Below, piece after piece: positions 53,805 to 63,337 of a stretch of 64,000 nt of DNA (its first letter is position 1; each line of letters starts with the position of its first letter). The position numbers and the translations under genes are program-made. The DNA comes from JANQNX01 sp965601665 (lineage in GTDB: Bacteria; Pseudomonadota; Gammaproteobacteria; Eutrophobiales; Eutrophobiaceae). The stretch lies in NCBI GenBank assembly GCA_965601665.1, contig OZ271833.1:2170001-2234000 (forward strand). Direction: 5' to 3'. Below the pieces are notes generated by a model that saw nothing but the letters and a program-made list of their open reading frames with translations, was not told the origin of the DNA and ran no database searches.

Positions 53805-54659
53805 ATGAAAAAGCATGTACACATCAACCTGGGCCTGCTTGCAGTAATTGGTGTCTTACTGCTGTTTGCCAACTTTAGCACTAACGATCGCGATACACTT
53901 GAGCCTGTACAATTATCCACTATTGACCCTGACAGCATTACCACAATCACGGTAACACGCCGCGACAAACCTGCGCTTGAGTTTTACAGGAATGCAGATG
54001 GCTGGTACATGCGAGCACCGTTACAAATTCGTGTTAACAAGGCACGCATTAACGCGATGCTGCGCCTGCTTAACGCAGAATCTCATAACCAGCTTGACCC
54101 AGCTAGCGCACAGCTAACGCAACTGGGCCTCGATGAGCCGGCGATCATCATGCAATTGAATGAGCACATCTTTCAATTTGGCGCTACTGATGCCATCGAT
54201 CAGCGACGTTATGTGCTGTTCAATAACACTATCTACATGATCAATGACTTTTTATATGCGCAACTGGACTCAAAACCAGGCTTCTTTGCCGACACGCGAC
54301 TTATACCGGAAAGCAGCAAGATCGTGGCCATCGATTTTCCTGAAAACCGTTTCGAACTGGTCGATGGGGAATGGCAAATGCAAACCTTGATGGACATCAA
54401 GCCTGTACAGTTAAAAGAGCTGGCTTTCAGCTGGCAACAGGCCGAGGCGATCTCGGTCAGCAGTTACCAGCAACCAGTACAGGACTTTCCCATAACGATC
54501 ACCACGGCTGACAATGTCAGCATGACGTTTTCAATCATAGCCACCAGCCCTCACCTGGTACTTGGCAGGAAAGATCTTGCCATCCAGTACCATATGGGCA
54601 GCGACGAGGCAGCCAGATTACTATTGCAACAACCCGTAGAAGCAGCAGCGCAACCCTGA
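53805..54659 (+). CDS. DUF4340 domain protein
   Basis: 284 residues. One N-terminal membrane helix (about 6-25) and an extracytoplasmic DUF4340 region with repeated units such as ITVTRRDKPALEFYRNADGWYM and LGLDEPAIIMQL. DUF4340 proteins almost always end GldA-F-G-type operons. The ATG directly follows the stop of the preceding gene, and mutM starts four bases after its own stop. Confidence 0.87.
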   Translation: MKKHVHINLGLLAVIGVLLLFANFSTNDRDTLEPVQLSTIDPDSITTITVTRRDKPALEFYRNADGWYMRAPLQIRVNKARINAMLRLLNAESHNQLDPASAQLTQLGLDEPAIIMQLNEHIFQFGATDAIDQRRYVLFNNTIYMINDFLYAQLDSKPGFFADTRLIPESSKIVAIDFPENRFELVDGEWQMQTLMDIKPVQLKELAFSWQQAEAISVSSYQQPVQDFPITITTADNVSMTFSIIATSPHLVLGRKDLAIQYHMGSDEAARLLLQQPVEAAAQP

Positions 54660-54662
54660 GCG

Positions 54663-55478
54663 ATGCCTGAGTTACCAGAGGTTGAGACGACCCGTCGCGG
54701 CATCGCGCCCTACGTCGTCGGTGAAAAAATCAAACAGGTAGTAGTAAGGGAACGACAGTTACGCTGGCCAGTGCCGGCAATGTTAAAACGCACGTTAACC
54801 GATGCGACGATAAGAAAACTGGACCGGCGCGCAAAATACCTGCTGTTCTACACAGACAGTGGTTGCATGTTATTACACCTTGGCATGTCCGGCAGCTTGC
54901 GTATTGTTGCATCAGGCGCCTTACATACCAAACACGATCATATCGACTTCGAATTTTTTTCAGGCAAAGTGCTACGTTTTCGTGATCCGAGAAAGTTTGG
55001 CTCTATACACTGGGTAAAAGATCATCCATATCAGCATGATCTATTGCGGCATCTCGGCCCGGAACCCCTTGATGATCTGTTTGACGTAGATTATCTCTAC
55101 GCAAAAGCAGCCAACCGCAAACAATCGGTAAAGACCTTTATCATGGATAGCCGCATCGTTGTTGGCGTGGGTAATATCTATGCCAACGAATCATTATTTA
55201 TGGCGGGGATTAATCCTTTGCGCAAGGCCGGGAGTATATCAAGGGCTCGCTACGCACTGCTTGTCGATGCAATTAAAGAGGTGCTCGCCAGCGCGATTAC
55301 CAAGGGCGGCACTACGCTGCGCGACTTTATCAACGGCGAAGGCAAACCGGGTTACTTTCGCAATGAACTGAAGGTTTATGACCGCGCCGAACAACCATGC
55401 GTAATCTGTCGTCGGCCATTGAAGCTGGTTCGTCTGGGGCAACGGGCTACTGTTTACTGTACACGCTGTCAACGTTAG
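54663..55478 (+). CDS. mutM: Formamidopyrimidine-DNA glycosylase MutM
   Basis: 271 residues. The catalytic N-terminus PELPEVETTRRG (Pro and Glu of the active site) follows the initiator Met, the conserved Lys is in RRAKYLLF, the H2TH region has GVGNIYANESLF, and a C-terminal zinc finger has CVIC...CTRC. It excises 8-oxoguanine and other oxidised purines. Translationally close to the ABC operon. It overlaps the convergent glycosyltransferase gene by four bases. Confidence 0.96.
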   Translation: MPELPEVETTRRGIAPYVVGEKIKQVVVRERQLRWPVPAMLKRTLTDATIRKLDRRAKYLLFYTDSGCMLLHLGMSGSLRIVASGALHTKHDHIDFEFFSGKVLRFRDPRKFGSIHWVKDHPYQHDLLRHLGPEPLDDLFDVDYLYAKAANRKQSVKTFIMDSRIVVGVGNIYANESLFMAGINPLRKAGSISRARYALLVDAIKEVLASAITKGGTTLRDFINGEGKPGYFRNELKVYDRAEQPCVICRRPLKLVRLGQRATVYCTRCQR

Positions 55479-56758
55479 CCAAGCGCCGAGCTAAACTCGT
55501 CAATCAGGTTAACAGCGGTAGCCACGCCATTCTCTCTACGCATGGCCGCACCCAGTTTGTGTGCCTGCCGCTGTATATCGAAGCTATCCTTCACCAGTTC
55601 GATTGCCTGTGCCAACTCGGTAGCGGTTGTCTTCCTGCGCAGCAGTACCGGGCCCGCCAGGCCGGCGCGCTGAATTTCCGAGCCCCAGAACTCCTGCTCG
55701 GCGATATGTGCCACCACAACCGACGGTTTGCCCGCGAGACAGGCAGTTTGTGTCGTCCCGGAACCACCGTGATGAACGACAGCAGCACAATGCGGAAATA
55801 CGGTTTCATGCGGCGACTTGTCAACAAAAAAGACAGCGTCTGTCGCTTCATAGCCGCAAGCGGCAGCATCTGGCGTCTGGATAATCGCGCGACTGCCTGA
55901 TTTATGTGCCGCCTGCATAAACAGGTCAATGGTGGCCCTCTGCATATCAATTGCATGCGGCATCAGGCTGCCAAAGGTCATGTAAATCGGCGGTTTGCCT
56001 TCATTGAGGAAGGCCAGCAGCGCATCTGTTAATTCACCTTCCAGTTCAAAATTAGGCATATCGAGGAAGCCACAGACATGGTGACTCTCCGGCCAATCCT
56101 GCTGCTGCAAGCACAAATGGCGGCTAACGCCTATCAATGTTAACGCTTCGGAAGTCCAGACATCATCAATTAAATCCCTGACTGGTGGCAGGTCTATACT
56201 GGCGCGGTAGCGGTCGGGAAAGGCTTTCATACTACGATTAAGCAGTTTCCTGACCAGCCACCAACCCAGGCGATTACCCAGTTGCCCGACTTCGGGCAGT
56301 CCGTAGGGGGGATGGTTAAGCGTCGGCAAAAAGTTATGCTGCAACAGTATGCTGATATAAGGTCGATGCATTTTTTCAGCCCACGCCTGTAACGGATAAT
56401 GAAAGAAGTGCCCTATCAACACATCATTTTCAATACACAATTGCTCTGCCGCCTGCGCCATAGCTTCAACTGCGGGTTCAAACGCCAGTGTTAAAATATT
56501 TCGCGCCTGCTTGACCGGGTTGCGCTGTAGCAAAATGGTTTCGCCTGCCTGCTGCACGGCTTCAGCATCAGTGAATACCGGCGAAGCAACATTAATTATA
56601 TTTACACCGGCAGCGGATTCGATCTGTGTATATTTATCGCTATCGATACAGGTAATAACCAGTGTCACCTCGTAGCCCTGTTCCTGTAAGCCTTCGGCAA
56701 GGGCAAGAAAAGGGCGCACATCACCATGACTACCCCAGGTTTGCATCCCTATCTTCAT
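55475..56758 (-). CDS. Glycosyltransferase, UGT/GT28-like
   Basis: 427 residues, GT-B fold. The N-terminus GMQTWGSHGDVRPFLALAEGL and the C-terminal motif VHHGGSGTTQTACLAGKPSV with E..WG after it match the sterol/macrolide glucosyltransferase family (UDP-sugar donor). The acceptor may be a lipid or a secondary metabolite; nothing around it decides. Adjacent to ggt in the same direction with a 24-base gap. Confidence 0.88.
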   Translation of the reverse strand: MKIGMQTWGSHGDVRPFLALAEGLQEQGYEVTLVITCIDSDKYTQIESAAGVNIINVASPVFTDAEAVQQAGETILLQRNPVKQARNILTLAFEPAVEAMAQAAEQLCIENDVLIGHFFHYPLQAWAEKMHRPYISILLQHNFLPTLNHPPYGLPEVGQLGNRLGWWLVRKLLNRSMKAFPDRYRASIDLPPVRDLIDDVWTSEALTLIGVSRHLCLQQQDWPESHHVCGFLDMPNFELEGELTDALLAFLNEGKPPIYMTFGSLMPHAIDMQRATIDLFMQAAHKSGSRAIIQTPDAAACGYEATDAVFFVDKSPHETVFPHCAAVVHHGGSGTTQTACLAGKPSVVVAHIAEQEFWGSEIQRAGLAGPVLLRRKTTATELAQAIELVKDSFDIQRQAHKLGAAMRRENGVATAVNLIDEFSSALG

Positions 56759-56782
56759 GTGTAGTTGCGTCCGGTTCTACTA

Positions 56783-58483
56783 TTAACGTGACAGGTAGAT
56801 GACCTGCGCTTCGCCTTCGCCACGCGGATCGCTGGCGGCAAAGACCAGGCCTTTTGGCTTCCATAACATGATGGCCTGCATGTTACCGTACTGGCGGCCT
56901 CGTTCGCGAAGATGATGACCCTTGGCCTGCAAACCCTGTTGTAACGCCGACGTTAACCCGCCAAGCTCAAATTGCAACTGGTCAGGCATATACTGATGAT
57001 GGTAGCGCGGTATAGAGACCCAGGATTCCGGCAGTCGACCTTTGTTAAAGTCCAGCACGCCAAGCAACACCATACTAATGATGCGACTGCCACCAGGCGT
57101 ACCCAGGATGGCAACCCGTTCATCATTTTCAACAAAAGTCGGGGTCATGCTGGAAAGGGGGCGCTTGCCGGCAGCAATCGCGTTGGCAGAATCACCAATC
57201 AAACCATAGCTATTAGCGACATATGGTTTAACAGAAAAATCATCCATTTCGTTATTTAAAATGACGCCGGTGCCTTCGGCAACAAAACCTGAACCGAAAG
57301 GCAAATTAATACTGAGCGTGGCAGCAACACGGTTACCTTCGTTATCAATAATTGAAAAATGCGTTGTATTTTCTCCGGCCGGGTTATAGGCAAATGTATC
57401 GGCCAGTTCGCTACTCGGTGTCGCCTTGTCGATATCGATCGTTAAAGCCATGCCCTCGGTATAGTCTTTATCCAGTAATCGCTTGACCGGCACATCAACA
57501 AAATCGCTATCACCGAGGTATGCAGCGCGATCACGATATGCGCGTCGCATCGCTTCGCTAATAATATGTATCTGGTCAACCTCTTCATATCTGTTGAGTT
57601 CAAAATGTTCGAGGATCTGCAATGCCTGTCCAAGCACGACACCCCCTGACGAAGGCAACATTGCTGACGTTATCCTGTTGTTGTGATAACGAAACGTTAC
57701 CGGCTGTCGTTCAATGACATCATAGGCAAGTAAATCGTCACGCTCCCAGATACCGCCATTGGCCTGAACGCTGTTGACCAGCTTGCGCGCAACATCACCA
57801 TCATAAAAACCCGCGCGCCCTTTCCTTGCCAGTAGTTGTAACGTATTGGCCAGGTCTGTCTGTACTATGGTTTCATCTAGGGCAGGTACCTTTTTATTAC
57901 GCAGGAAGATCGAGGCACCATAGTCGTAACTGGCCATCACATCCTGTCTGAAACGCATCAACGCCTGGTAACGCGGCGTCACATCGAAACCCTGGCGCGC
58001 CTGTCTTATCGCCGGCGCCAATACCTGCTCGAGATCGAGACGTCCGTATTTTGCAACCAGATGCTCGATGGCCGCCGGCACACCCGGGATGCCTGCCGCC
58101 ATTGGCCCGTTAACGGAGAGACCTTTAATGACGTTGCCATTATCATCAAGGTACATGTTTTTGTGTGCACGGCCAGGCGCCTTTTCGCGGCCGTCAATCA
58201 TTACCTCGTGGCCGTCACTGGCACGGTGCAGCAGCCAGAAACCACCGCCGCCAAGCCCTGAACCGTAAGGTTCAACCACGGCCAGGGAAGCGGAGACTGC
58301 CGCAGCAGCATCAAATGCATTACCGCCCTGTTGCAGGATCTCGATACCGGCCCTTGTTGCCAGCGGATGTGCAGTGGCGACAGCCGATGTGTTTAGAGGC
58401 TGGGCCAAGGCTGCAAACTGAATAGACAGCAGGCATACCGCGACAATGACAGACAGGCAACTGCGCAAGCTGGAAAAAACCAT
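56783..58483 (-). CDS. ggt: Gamma-glutamyltransferase Ggt
   Basis: 566 residues. A signal peptide at about 1-28 sends the precursor to the periplasm, where it cleaves itself. The new N-terminal nucleophile is Thr373 in ENTTHFSI, and GSGLGGGGFWLLH and LPSSGGVVLGQ are conserved binding loops. It hydrolyses glutathione or transfers the glutamyl group. It lies far from gshB, so joint regulation is not suggested. Confidence 0.94.
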   Translation of the reverse strand: MVFSSLRSCLSVIVAVCLLSIQFAALAQPLNTSAVATAHPLATRAGIEILQQGGNAFDAAAAVSASLAVVEPYGSGLGGGGFWLLHRASDGHEVMIDGREKAPGRAHKNMYLDDNGNVIKGLSVNGPMAAGIPGVPAAIEHLVAKYGRLDLEQVLAPAIRQARQGFDVTPRYQALMRFRQDVMASYDYGASIFLRNKKVPALDETIVQTDLANTLQLLARKGRAGFYDGDVARKLVNSVQANGGIWERDDLLAYDVIERQPVTFRYHNNRITSAMLPSSGGVVLGQALQILEHFELNRYEEVDQIHIISEAMRRAYRDRAAYLGDSDFVDVPVKRLLDKDYTEGMALTIDIDKATPSSELADTFAYNPAGENTTHFSIIDNEGNRVAATLSINLPFGSGFVAEGTGVILNNEMDDFSVKPYVANSYGLIGDSANAIAAGKRPLSSMTPTFVENDERVAILGTPGGSRIISMVLLGVLDFNKGRLPESWVSIPRYHHQYMPDQLQFELGGLTSALQQGLQAKGHHLRERGRQYGNMQAIMLWKPKGLVFAASDPRGEGEAQVIYLSR

Positions 58484-58489
58484 GTTCGG

Positions 58490-58965
58490 CTAGGAAAACT
58501 TCCGGCTTAGTGCTGACACGACGACTTCATGGACGAAAGGCGTCACGTCGCCATTGTAGGAAGCGATCTCGCGTACCAACGATGAAGAAATATAGGTCAG
58601 TTGTTCAGCTGGCGTCAGGAAAACAGTCTCAATACCATCAAGCAGACGACGATTCATGCCTGCCATTTGAAACTCGTAGTCGAAATCAGACAGCGCACGA
58701 ATACCGCGGACAATCGCTTTCGCTCCCACCTGTCTGGCCAGATCGGTTACCAGGCCATCAAATGAAACGACATCCGTGTTGTTCATGCCGGCCAATGATT
58801 CACGCGCCAGGGCCATGCGTTCATCCAGAGAAAACAGGTTTGCTTACTGGTGCTGTCGGCAACAGCGAGAATGGTTTTATCAAACAGCGCGGTTGCTCGC
58901 TGCATGATATCGATGTGGCCGTTGGTTACAGGGTCAAACGTGCCAGGGTAAATTGCTATGACCAT
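58490..58965 (-). pseudogene. coaD: Phosphopantetheine adenylyltransferase CoaD, interrupted by a frameshift
   Basis: Two frames together make one CoaD. The first reads IAIYPGTFDPVTNGHIDIM, with the TxGH nucleotidyltransferase motif, up to AVADSTSK. The second continues at FSLDERMALARESL and ends normally with YISSSLVREIA. The break is at about 58842-58845 (AAGCAAACC on the coding strand); one extra G there would restore SKANLFSLDER and a 158-residue protein (E. coli 159). CoaD makes dephospho-CoA and is normally essential, so a sequencing error or a second copy elsewhere are the simplest explanations. Position after rsmD is conserved. Confidence 0.9.
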
Positions 58966-58966
58966 A

Positions 58967-59521
58967 TTATTTTTCTTTATGTGTCAGCAGTACTGATTGC
59001 ACCTGACCAGTGAGTTTTTGCTTAAGCACCTGCCAGGAGTCAGGCAGTATTAACGCCTTTTCTGCCTCAATGTATATTTTACCAGCAGGCTTTAACAAAC
59101 CTCTATCCAGGATGATCTGACAACATGTTTCGACCAACCCCTTGTTAAAGGGAGGGTCGAGGAAGATGATGTCGAACTGCTCATTAACTTGTTGCAGCCA
59201 GCTTAACGCATCCGCCTGCTGGATGTCATGCCTGTCGGAGCCAAAAGTTGCCGCCTGGGTAAGCAGTTTTTCGCAGAGTGCGCGACTGGATTCAATCATG
59301 ACGACATGACTGGCGTTACGGGAAAGGGCTTCGAAACCAAGCGCACCGGTCCCTGCAAACAGGTCGAGACAGGATGCGGCCACGATGTCAGATTGCAACC
59401 AGTTAAACAGGGTCTCCCTGACCCTGTCTGGCGTGGGGCGCAAGCCGGGTTCGTTCAGAACATCGAGTTTTCTACCACGCCAGTCACCGGCAATAATGCG
59501 TACCTTGCCGGGCCTGGCCAA
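58967..59521 (-). CDS. rsmD: 16S rRNA (guanine966-N2)-methyltransferase RsmD
   Basis: 184 residues. VRIIAGDWRGRKL at the N-terminus, LRPTPDRVRETLFNWL, the SAM loop LDLFAGTGALGFEAL and the catalytic LDPPF. It starts at TTG, three bases after the preceding protease stop, and ends one base before coaD. Operon order M16-M16-rsmD-coaD is common in Gammaproteobacteria. Confidence 0.95.
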   Translation of the reverse strand: MARPGKVRIIAGDWRGRKLDVLNEPGLRPTPDRVRETLFNWLQSDIVAASCLDLFAGTGALGFEALSRNASHVVMIESSRALCEKLLTQAATFGSDRHDIQQADALSWLQQVNEQFDIIFLDPPFNKGLVETCCQIILDRGLLKPAGKIYIEAEKALILPDSWQVLKQKLTGQVQSVLLTHKEK

Positions 59522-59524
59522 CGG

Positions 59525-60850
59525 TTAACTATCCTGCTTTCCTTCTTTGGCCGGAGTGCCTACCAAAACAGTAACGAGTTTGTCAGGCATCACCCTGCGC
59601 TTGAAGGCATCGCGGATCTGTTCCACGGTGACCGCATTAACCTGTTCATTGAAGGTTTCAAGGTAGTTCAACGGCAATCCATAATAACCAATGACGGTTA
59701 CGTAACTGAGTATCTTGCCATTACTATCAATGCGTAGCGGATAACCACCGGTTATATTTTTCTTCGAGGCGACAAGCTCATCGTTCGACGGACCTTTTTC
59801 AATGAACTGGTTGATGTTTTCCAGTAACACGGACAGAGCTTCGTCTGCCTGCTCTGTCTTGGTTTGCAGACCGGCTATAAAAGGCCCCTGGAATCGCATC
59901 GGCGAGAAGTAACTGTAGGCACTGTAAGACAGGCCACGTTTCTCGCGCACTTCAGAAAAGAGTCTCGACACCATACCGCCGCCACCGAGTATGTGATTAC
60001 CCACATAAAGCGGAAAATAATCCGGGTCGCCACGTTTGATACCGGGTTGCCCCACCAGGATATGGGTTTGCGCGGACGGGTGCTCGATGAAAATCCTGTT
60101 GGCATCTTGCAACGCGCTGACCTCGGGCAGGGGCGCCGGCTTCTCGCCACCAGGCAAAACAGACGTCAGTTGTTCAGCAATGACTTCGGCCCGCGCGCGG
60201 TCAACAGCACCGACCATGGCCACCATGGCATTATTCGCAACATAGTATTGTTTGAAGAAAGCCTGCACATCACCGCGGCTAATGTCCTTGATAGACTCCT
60301 CGGTACCCTCACTGGGCGTGGCATAGGGATGTGAATTATAAATGGCATCCATGAAGGCGTCCTGCGCCAGCGACCCCGGCGACTGCTGCTTGGAACGCAA
60401 ACCAATTAGCGTACGTGCGCGGCGGCGTTCAAGCGCATCAGCTGGAAAATCCGGCCTGGTAATCACCAGCTCCAGGTTAGCAAGTGCCTTGGCCAATAAT
60501 GTTTCGTCTGTTAATGAACGCAGGCTGACAGAGGAAGAATCATAACCGGTATCGGTACCATAAACAGCACCGAGAGATTCGAAACCACTGCTTATGGCGT
60601 CCGCGTCCTTACCGCCCGCTCCCTGAGACAGCAAGCCTGTAGTCAACATGGCCAGGCCAGGTTTGTCACCATCGCGACTGCTACCAGCGTCAAAGACAAG
60701 CTGGATATCAACCATAGGCAATTCCGGCGCGTGCACATAATAGACCGGCACACCGTTACTGGTTTTCCAGGTTTCAATCTTTGGCGCGGCGTGGGCAATA
60801 CCGCTGCTGAAAAAGAACAGGACTACAAGTCCCGTAATACAAGTTCTCAT
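59525..60850 (-). CDS. M16 peptidase-like protein, non-catalytic partner
   Basis: 441 residues. A signal peptide ends at about IAHA (residue 22). The fold is M16 (pitrilysin-like), but the HxxEH zinc motif is missing: the equivalent stretch reads DGDKPGLAMLTTGLL. The C-terminal half keeps the Arg/Tyr substrate motif EKRGLSYSAYSYF. It probably forms a heterodimer with the active subunit encoded just before it. The ATG one base after that gene's stop is followed by a good signal peptide; an earlier start within the neighbour is rejected. Confidence 0.9.
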   Translation of the reverse strand: MRTCITGLVVLFFFSSGIAHAAPKIETWKTSNGVPVYYVHAPELPMVDIQLVFDAGSSRDGDKPGLAMLTTGLLSQGAGGKDADAISSGFESLGAVYGTDTGYDSSSVSLRSLTDETLLAKALANLELVITRPDFPADALERRRARTLIGLRSKQQSPGSLAQDAFMDAIYNSHPYATPSEGTEESIKDISRGDVQAFFKQYYVANNAMVAMVGAVDRARAEVIAEQLTSVLPGGEKPAPLPEVSALQDANRIFIEHPSAQTHILVGQPGIKRGDPDYFPLYVGNHILGGGGMVSRLFSEVREKRGLSYSAYSYFSPMRFQGPFIAGLQTKTEQADEALSVLLENINQFIEKGPSNDELVASKKNITGGYPLRIDSNGKILSYVTVIGYYGLPLNYLETFNEQVNAVTVEQIRDAFKRRVMPDKLVTVLVGTPAKEGKQDS

Positions 60851-60851
60851 A

Positions 60852-62246
60852 TTAATGTACACGTCCCATACCTCCTGCTGGTCTTCGTGGTTGCTTGCCA
60901 TCCATGGGTAGCGGTTCAAGCTCGGCTACTGTCAGCTGCTCATCATTAAAATATTTCTTTGCCACTTGCATGACCTGTTCAGCAGTAATGGCGTTGACAC
61001 GTTCAACGTAGGTTTCGGCAAGTTTCCAGGGCAAACCCATTGTTTCCAACATGCCAATTATCATTGCCTGGTAAAAGACAGAATCTTTTTCATAGACATC
61101 ACTGGAAATGACCTGCGCCTTGACGCGTTGTAGCTCCTGTTCCGAAACGGGGCTTGTCTGTAATTCGAGAATTTCTTTACGTAAGGCCAACTCCAGTTCT
61201 TCTACAGTCTTACCTTCTGATGGCGTACCCATCAACATAAACAGGTTATCAAGTCGTGATGCCATACGGTAACTGGCACCCACCGACGCAGCGACTTCAC
61301 TGCCACGCACCAGTCGACTGGAAAGTCGTGCCGAGTTACCACCATCGAGAAGACCGGCCAGCACTTCCAGGGCATAAGGCTCCCAGTTTTGACTAACGGC
61401 TTCGAGCCTGTCCGGGTTTTCCGTGGGCACCTTATAGGCCATTAACAAGTAAGGCAGCTCGGCCTGTCTTTTGACCGTGACTCGTTTAATACCCTGTTGC
61501 GGTATCTCGCGATCAAGCGGCATCGTGATTGGCTGACCTTTTGGTAAGGGACCAAAATATTTCTTCGCAAGTTGATAGACGTTGTCCGGCTCTACGTCGC
61601 CGGCGACAACAATGATTGCGTTACTTGGTGCGTAATAGCGTTTATACCAGTCTTGCAGGTCTTCAATCGTCATGCTGTCCAAATCGTGCATCCAGCCAAT
61701 CACAGGAAAGCGATAGGGGCTGGTCTGGTAGGCAGTCGCCATGGCGACCTCGTAGACGTAAGACTGCGGATTATCTTCGGTTCTCCAGCGACGTTCTTCT
61801 TTAACAACTTCTATCTCTTTTAAAAACTCTTCCTTCGGCAGCGTCAGGTTACGCATGCGATCCGATTCGAGTTTGAAGCTGATCTCCAGGCGCGATTTTT
61901 CCAGGGTCTGGAAATAGGCCGTGTAATCAGGGCCGGTGAAGGCATTATCGCGACCGCCATTTTCCGAGATGATGCGGGAGAACTCGCCTGCCGGGTATTC
62001 GCTGGTGCCTTTGAACATCATATGCTCCAGGGCATGAGAAATGCCGGTGATACCGTCATATTCGTAACTACCCCCCACCTTGTACCATACCTGTGACACG
62101 ACCACTGGCGCCCGGTGATCTTCTTTCACCAGCAGCTTGAGGCCATTATCAAGCTCATATTCGTAAACCTTGGCACTGGCCAGCGCGGGCAACAACAGGC
62201 CGCAAGCAAGAGTCAGCTTCAGGAAAAAATGACTTTGAAAAAACAT
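60852..62246 (-). CDS. M16 zinc protease, catalytic subunit
   Basis: 464 residues. A signal peptide ends near residue 24 (LASA). The inverted zinc motif HALEHMMFKGT (HxxEH) is intact, with the distal Glu expected in the EIEVVKEERRWR region. Two M16 domains follow. A periplasmic processing or degrading peptidase; its substrate is unknown. It leads the M16-M16-rsmD-coaD operon and is divergent from ftsY. Confidence 0.93.
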   Translation of the reverse strand: MFFQSHFFLKLTLACGLLLPALASAKVYEYELDNGLKLLVKEDHRAPVVVSQVWYKVGGSYEYDGITGISHALEHMMFKGTSEYPAGEFSRIISENGGRDNAFTGPDYTAYFQTLEKSRLEISFKLESDRMRNLTLPKEEFLKEIEVVKEERRWRTEDNPQSYVYEVAMATAYQTSPYRFPVIGWMHDLDSMTIEDLQDWYKRYYAPSNAIIVVAGDVEPDNVYQLAKKYFGPLPKGQPITMPLDREIPQQGIKRVTVKRQAELPYLLMAYKVPTENPDRLEAVSQNWEPYALEVLAGLLDGGNSARLSSRLVRGSEVAASVGASYRMASRLDNLFMLMGTPSEGKTVEELELALRKEILELQTSPVSEQELQRVKAQVISSDVYEKDSVFYQAMIIGMLETMGLPWKLAETYVERVNAITAEQVMQVAKKYFNDEQLTVAELEPLPMDGKQPRRPAGGMGRVH

Positions 62247-62371
62247 GATTATCTATTCCATTATTAATTGTGACGCCCTCTATGAGAGCATAATTCTGTT
62301 CATGAGTTCGATTCGAGTTGGTGGTAGGATACCGCAACTATTGCCGCATTATTTTAGTAAATTAGAGCCCA

Positions 62372-63337
62372 GTGTTCGGATTCAAACGCAACAAGGAAAC
62401 CAGCCCTGAAAACGCCAGGGAAGACAACAACCAGCCGCCATTAATCAAGGGCCTGAAACGTACCCGTAGCGGCCTGTTTGGCGGATTATTTCAGCGCAGC
62501 AAGAAACTCAATCTGGATGCCGATACCATCGAGGACCTTAAAGACAGGCTGCTGGTGGCGGATGTAGGCATACAAACCACTGATCAGGTCATTGCGGCAC
62601 TCAAGGACAGTGAGGGCAGTGACGAGTCGCGTCCCGCTGATCTGATCAAGCAGGTATTGCTCCCGGTTTTACAGCCGGTACAACAGCCCCTGGAAATCGA
62701 CACAAGCAACAAGCCATTCCTGGTTTTGGTCGTGGGTGTCAACGGCGTTGGTAAAACCACCACGATCGGCAAGCTCGCAAAACGCCTGCAAGGTCAGGGC
62801 AAAAAGGTCATGCTGGCCGCAGGTGATACCTTTCGTGCTGCTGCGATTGAACAACTACAGGTCTGGGGTGAACGCAACGACATCAAGGTGGTGGCCCAGT
62901 CACACGGCGCAGACTCCGGTGCGGTTATCTATGACGCGCTGGAATCAGCGCGGGCCAATAACATTGATGTGTTAATCGCTGATACTGCCGGGCGCCTGCA
63001 CAATAAAGACAACCTGATGGCCGAGATGAAAAAGATTTATCGTATCGCCGATCGTTTTGACCCTGACATGGCGAGCGAGGTGCTGCTGGTGCTTGATGCG
63101 GGCACAGGGCAAAACGCCCTGGTGCAGGCAAAACAGTTTAACGACGCCATTAATGTAACGGGGATTGTGCTGACCAAGCTGGATGGTACCGCAAAAGGGG
63201 GCATCATTTTCTCACTTGCGACCGAGCTAACTATCCCGGTACGTTTTATCGGTGTAGGCGAACAAATCGAAGACCTGCGTGAATTCAATGCGTCGGACTT
63301 TATTGATGCGCTGCTGGAGATTGACGAACCGGCATGA
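62372..63337 (+). CDS. ftsY: Signal recognition particle receptor FtsY
   Basis: 321 residues. SRP GTPase with an N-domain (about 40-105) and a G-domain with VVGVNGVGKTTTIGKLAKRL, DTFRAAAIEQL, DTAGRLHNKDNLM and TKLDGTAKGG. It docks SRP-bound ribosomes at the membrane. The acidic A-domain of E. coli FtsY is almost absent (only about 40 residues). The GTG start lies after TTAGAGCCCA. It overlaps ftsE at ATGA. Confidence 0.95.
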   Translation: MFGFKRNKETSPENAREDNNQPPLIKGLKRTRSGLFGGLFQRSKKLNLDADTIEDLKDRLLVADVGIQTTDQVIAALKDSEGSDESRPADLIKQVLLPVLQPVQQPLEIDTSNKPFLVLVVGVNGVGKTTTIGKLAKRLQGQGKKVMLAAGDTFRAAAIEQLQVWGERNDIKVVAQSHGADSGAVIYDALESARANNIDVLIADTAGRLHNKDNLMAEMKKIYRIADRFDPDMASEVLLVLDAGTGQNALVQAKQFNDAINVTGIVLTKLDGTAKGGIIFSLATELTIPVRFIGVGEQIEDLREFNASDFIDALLEIDEPA

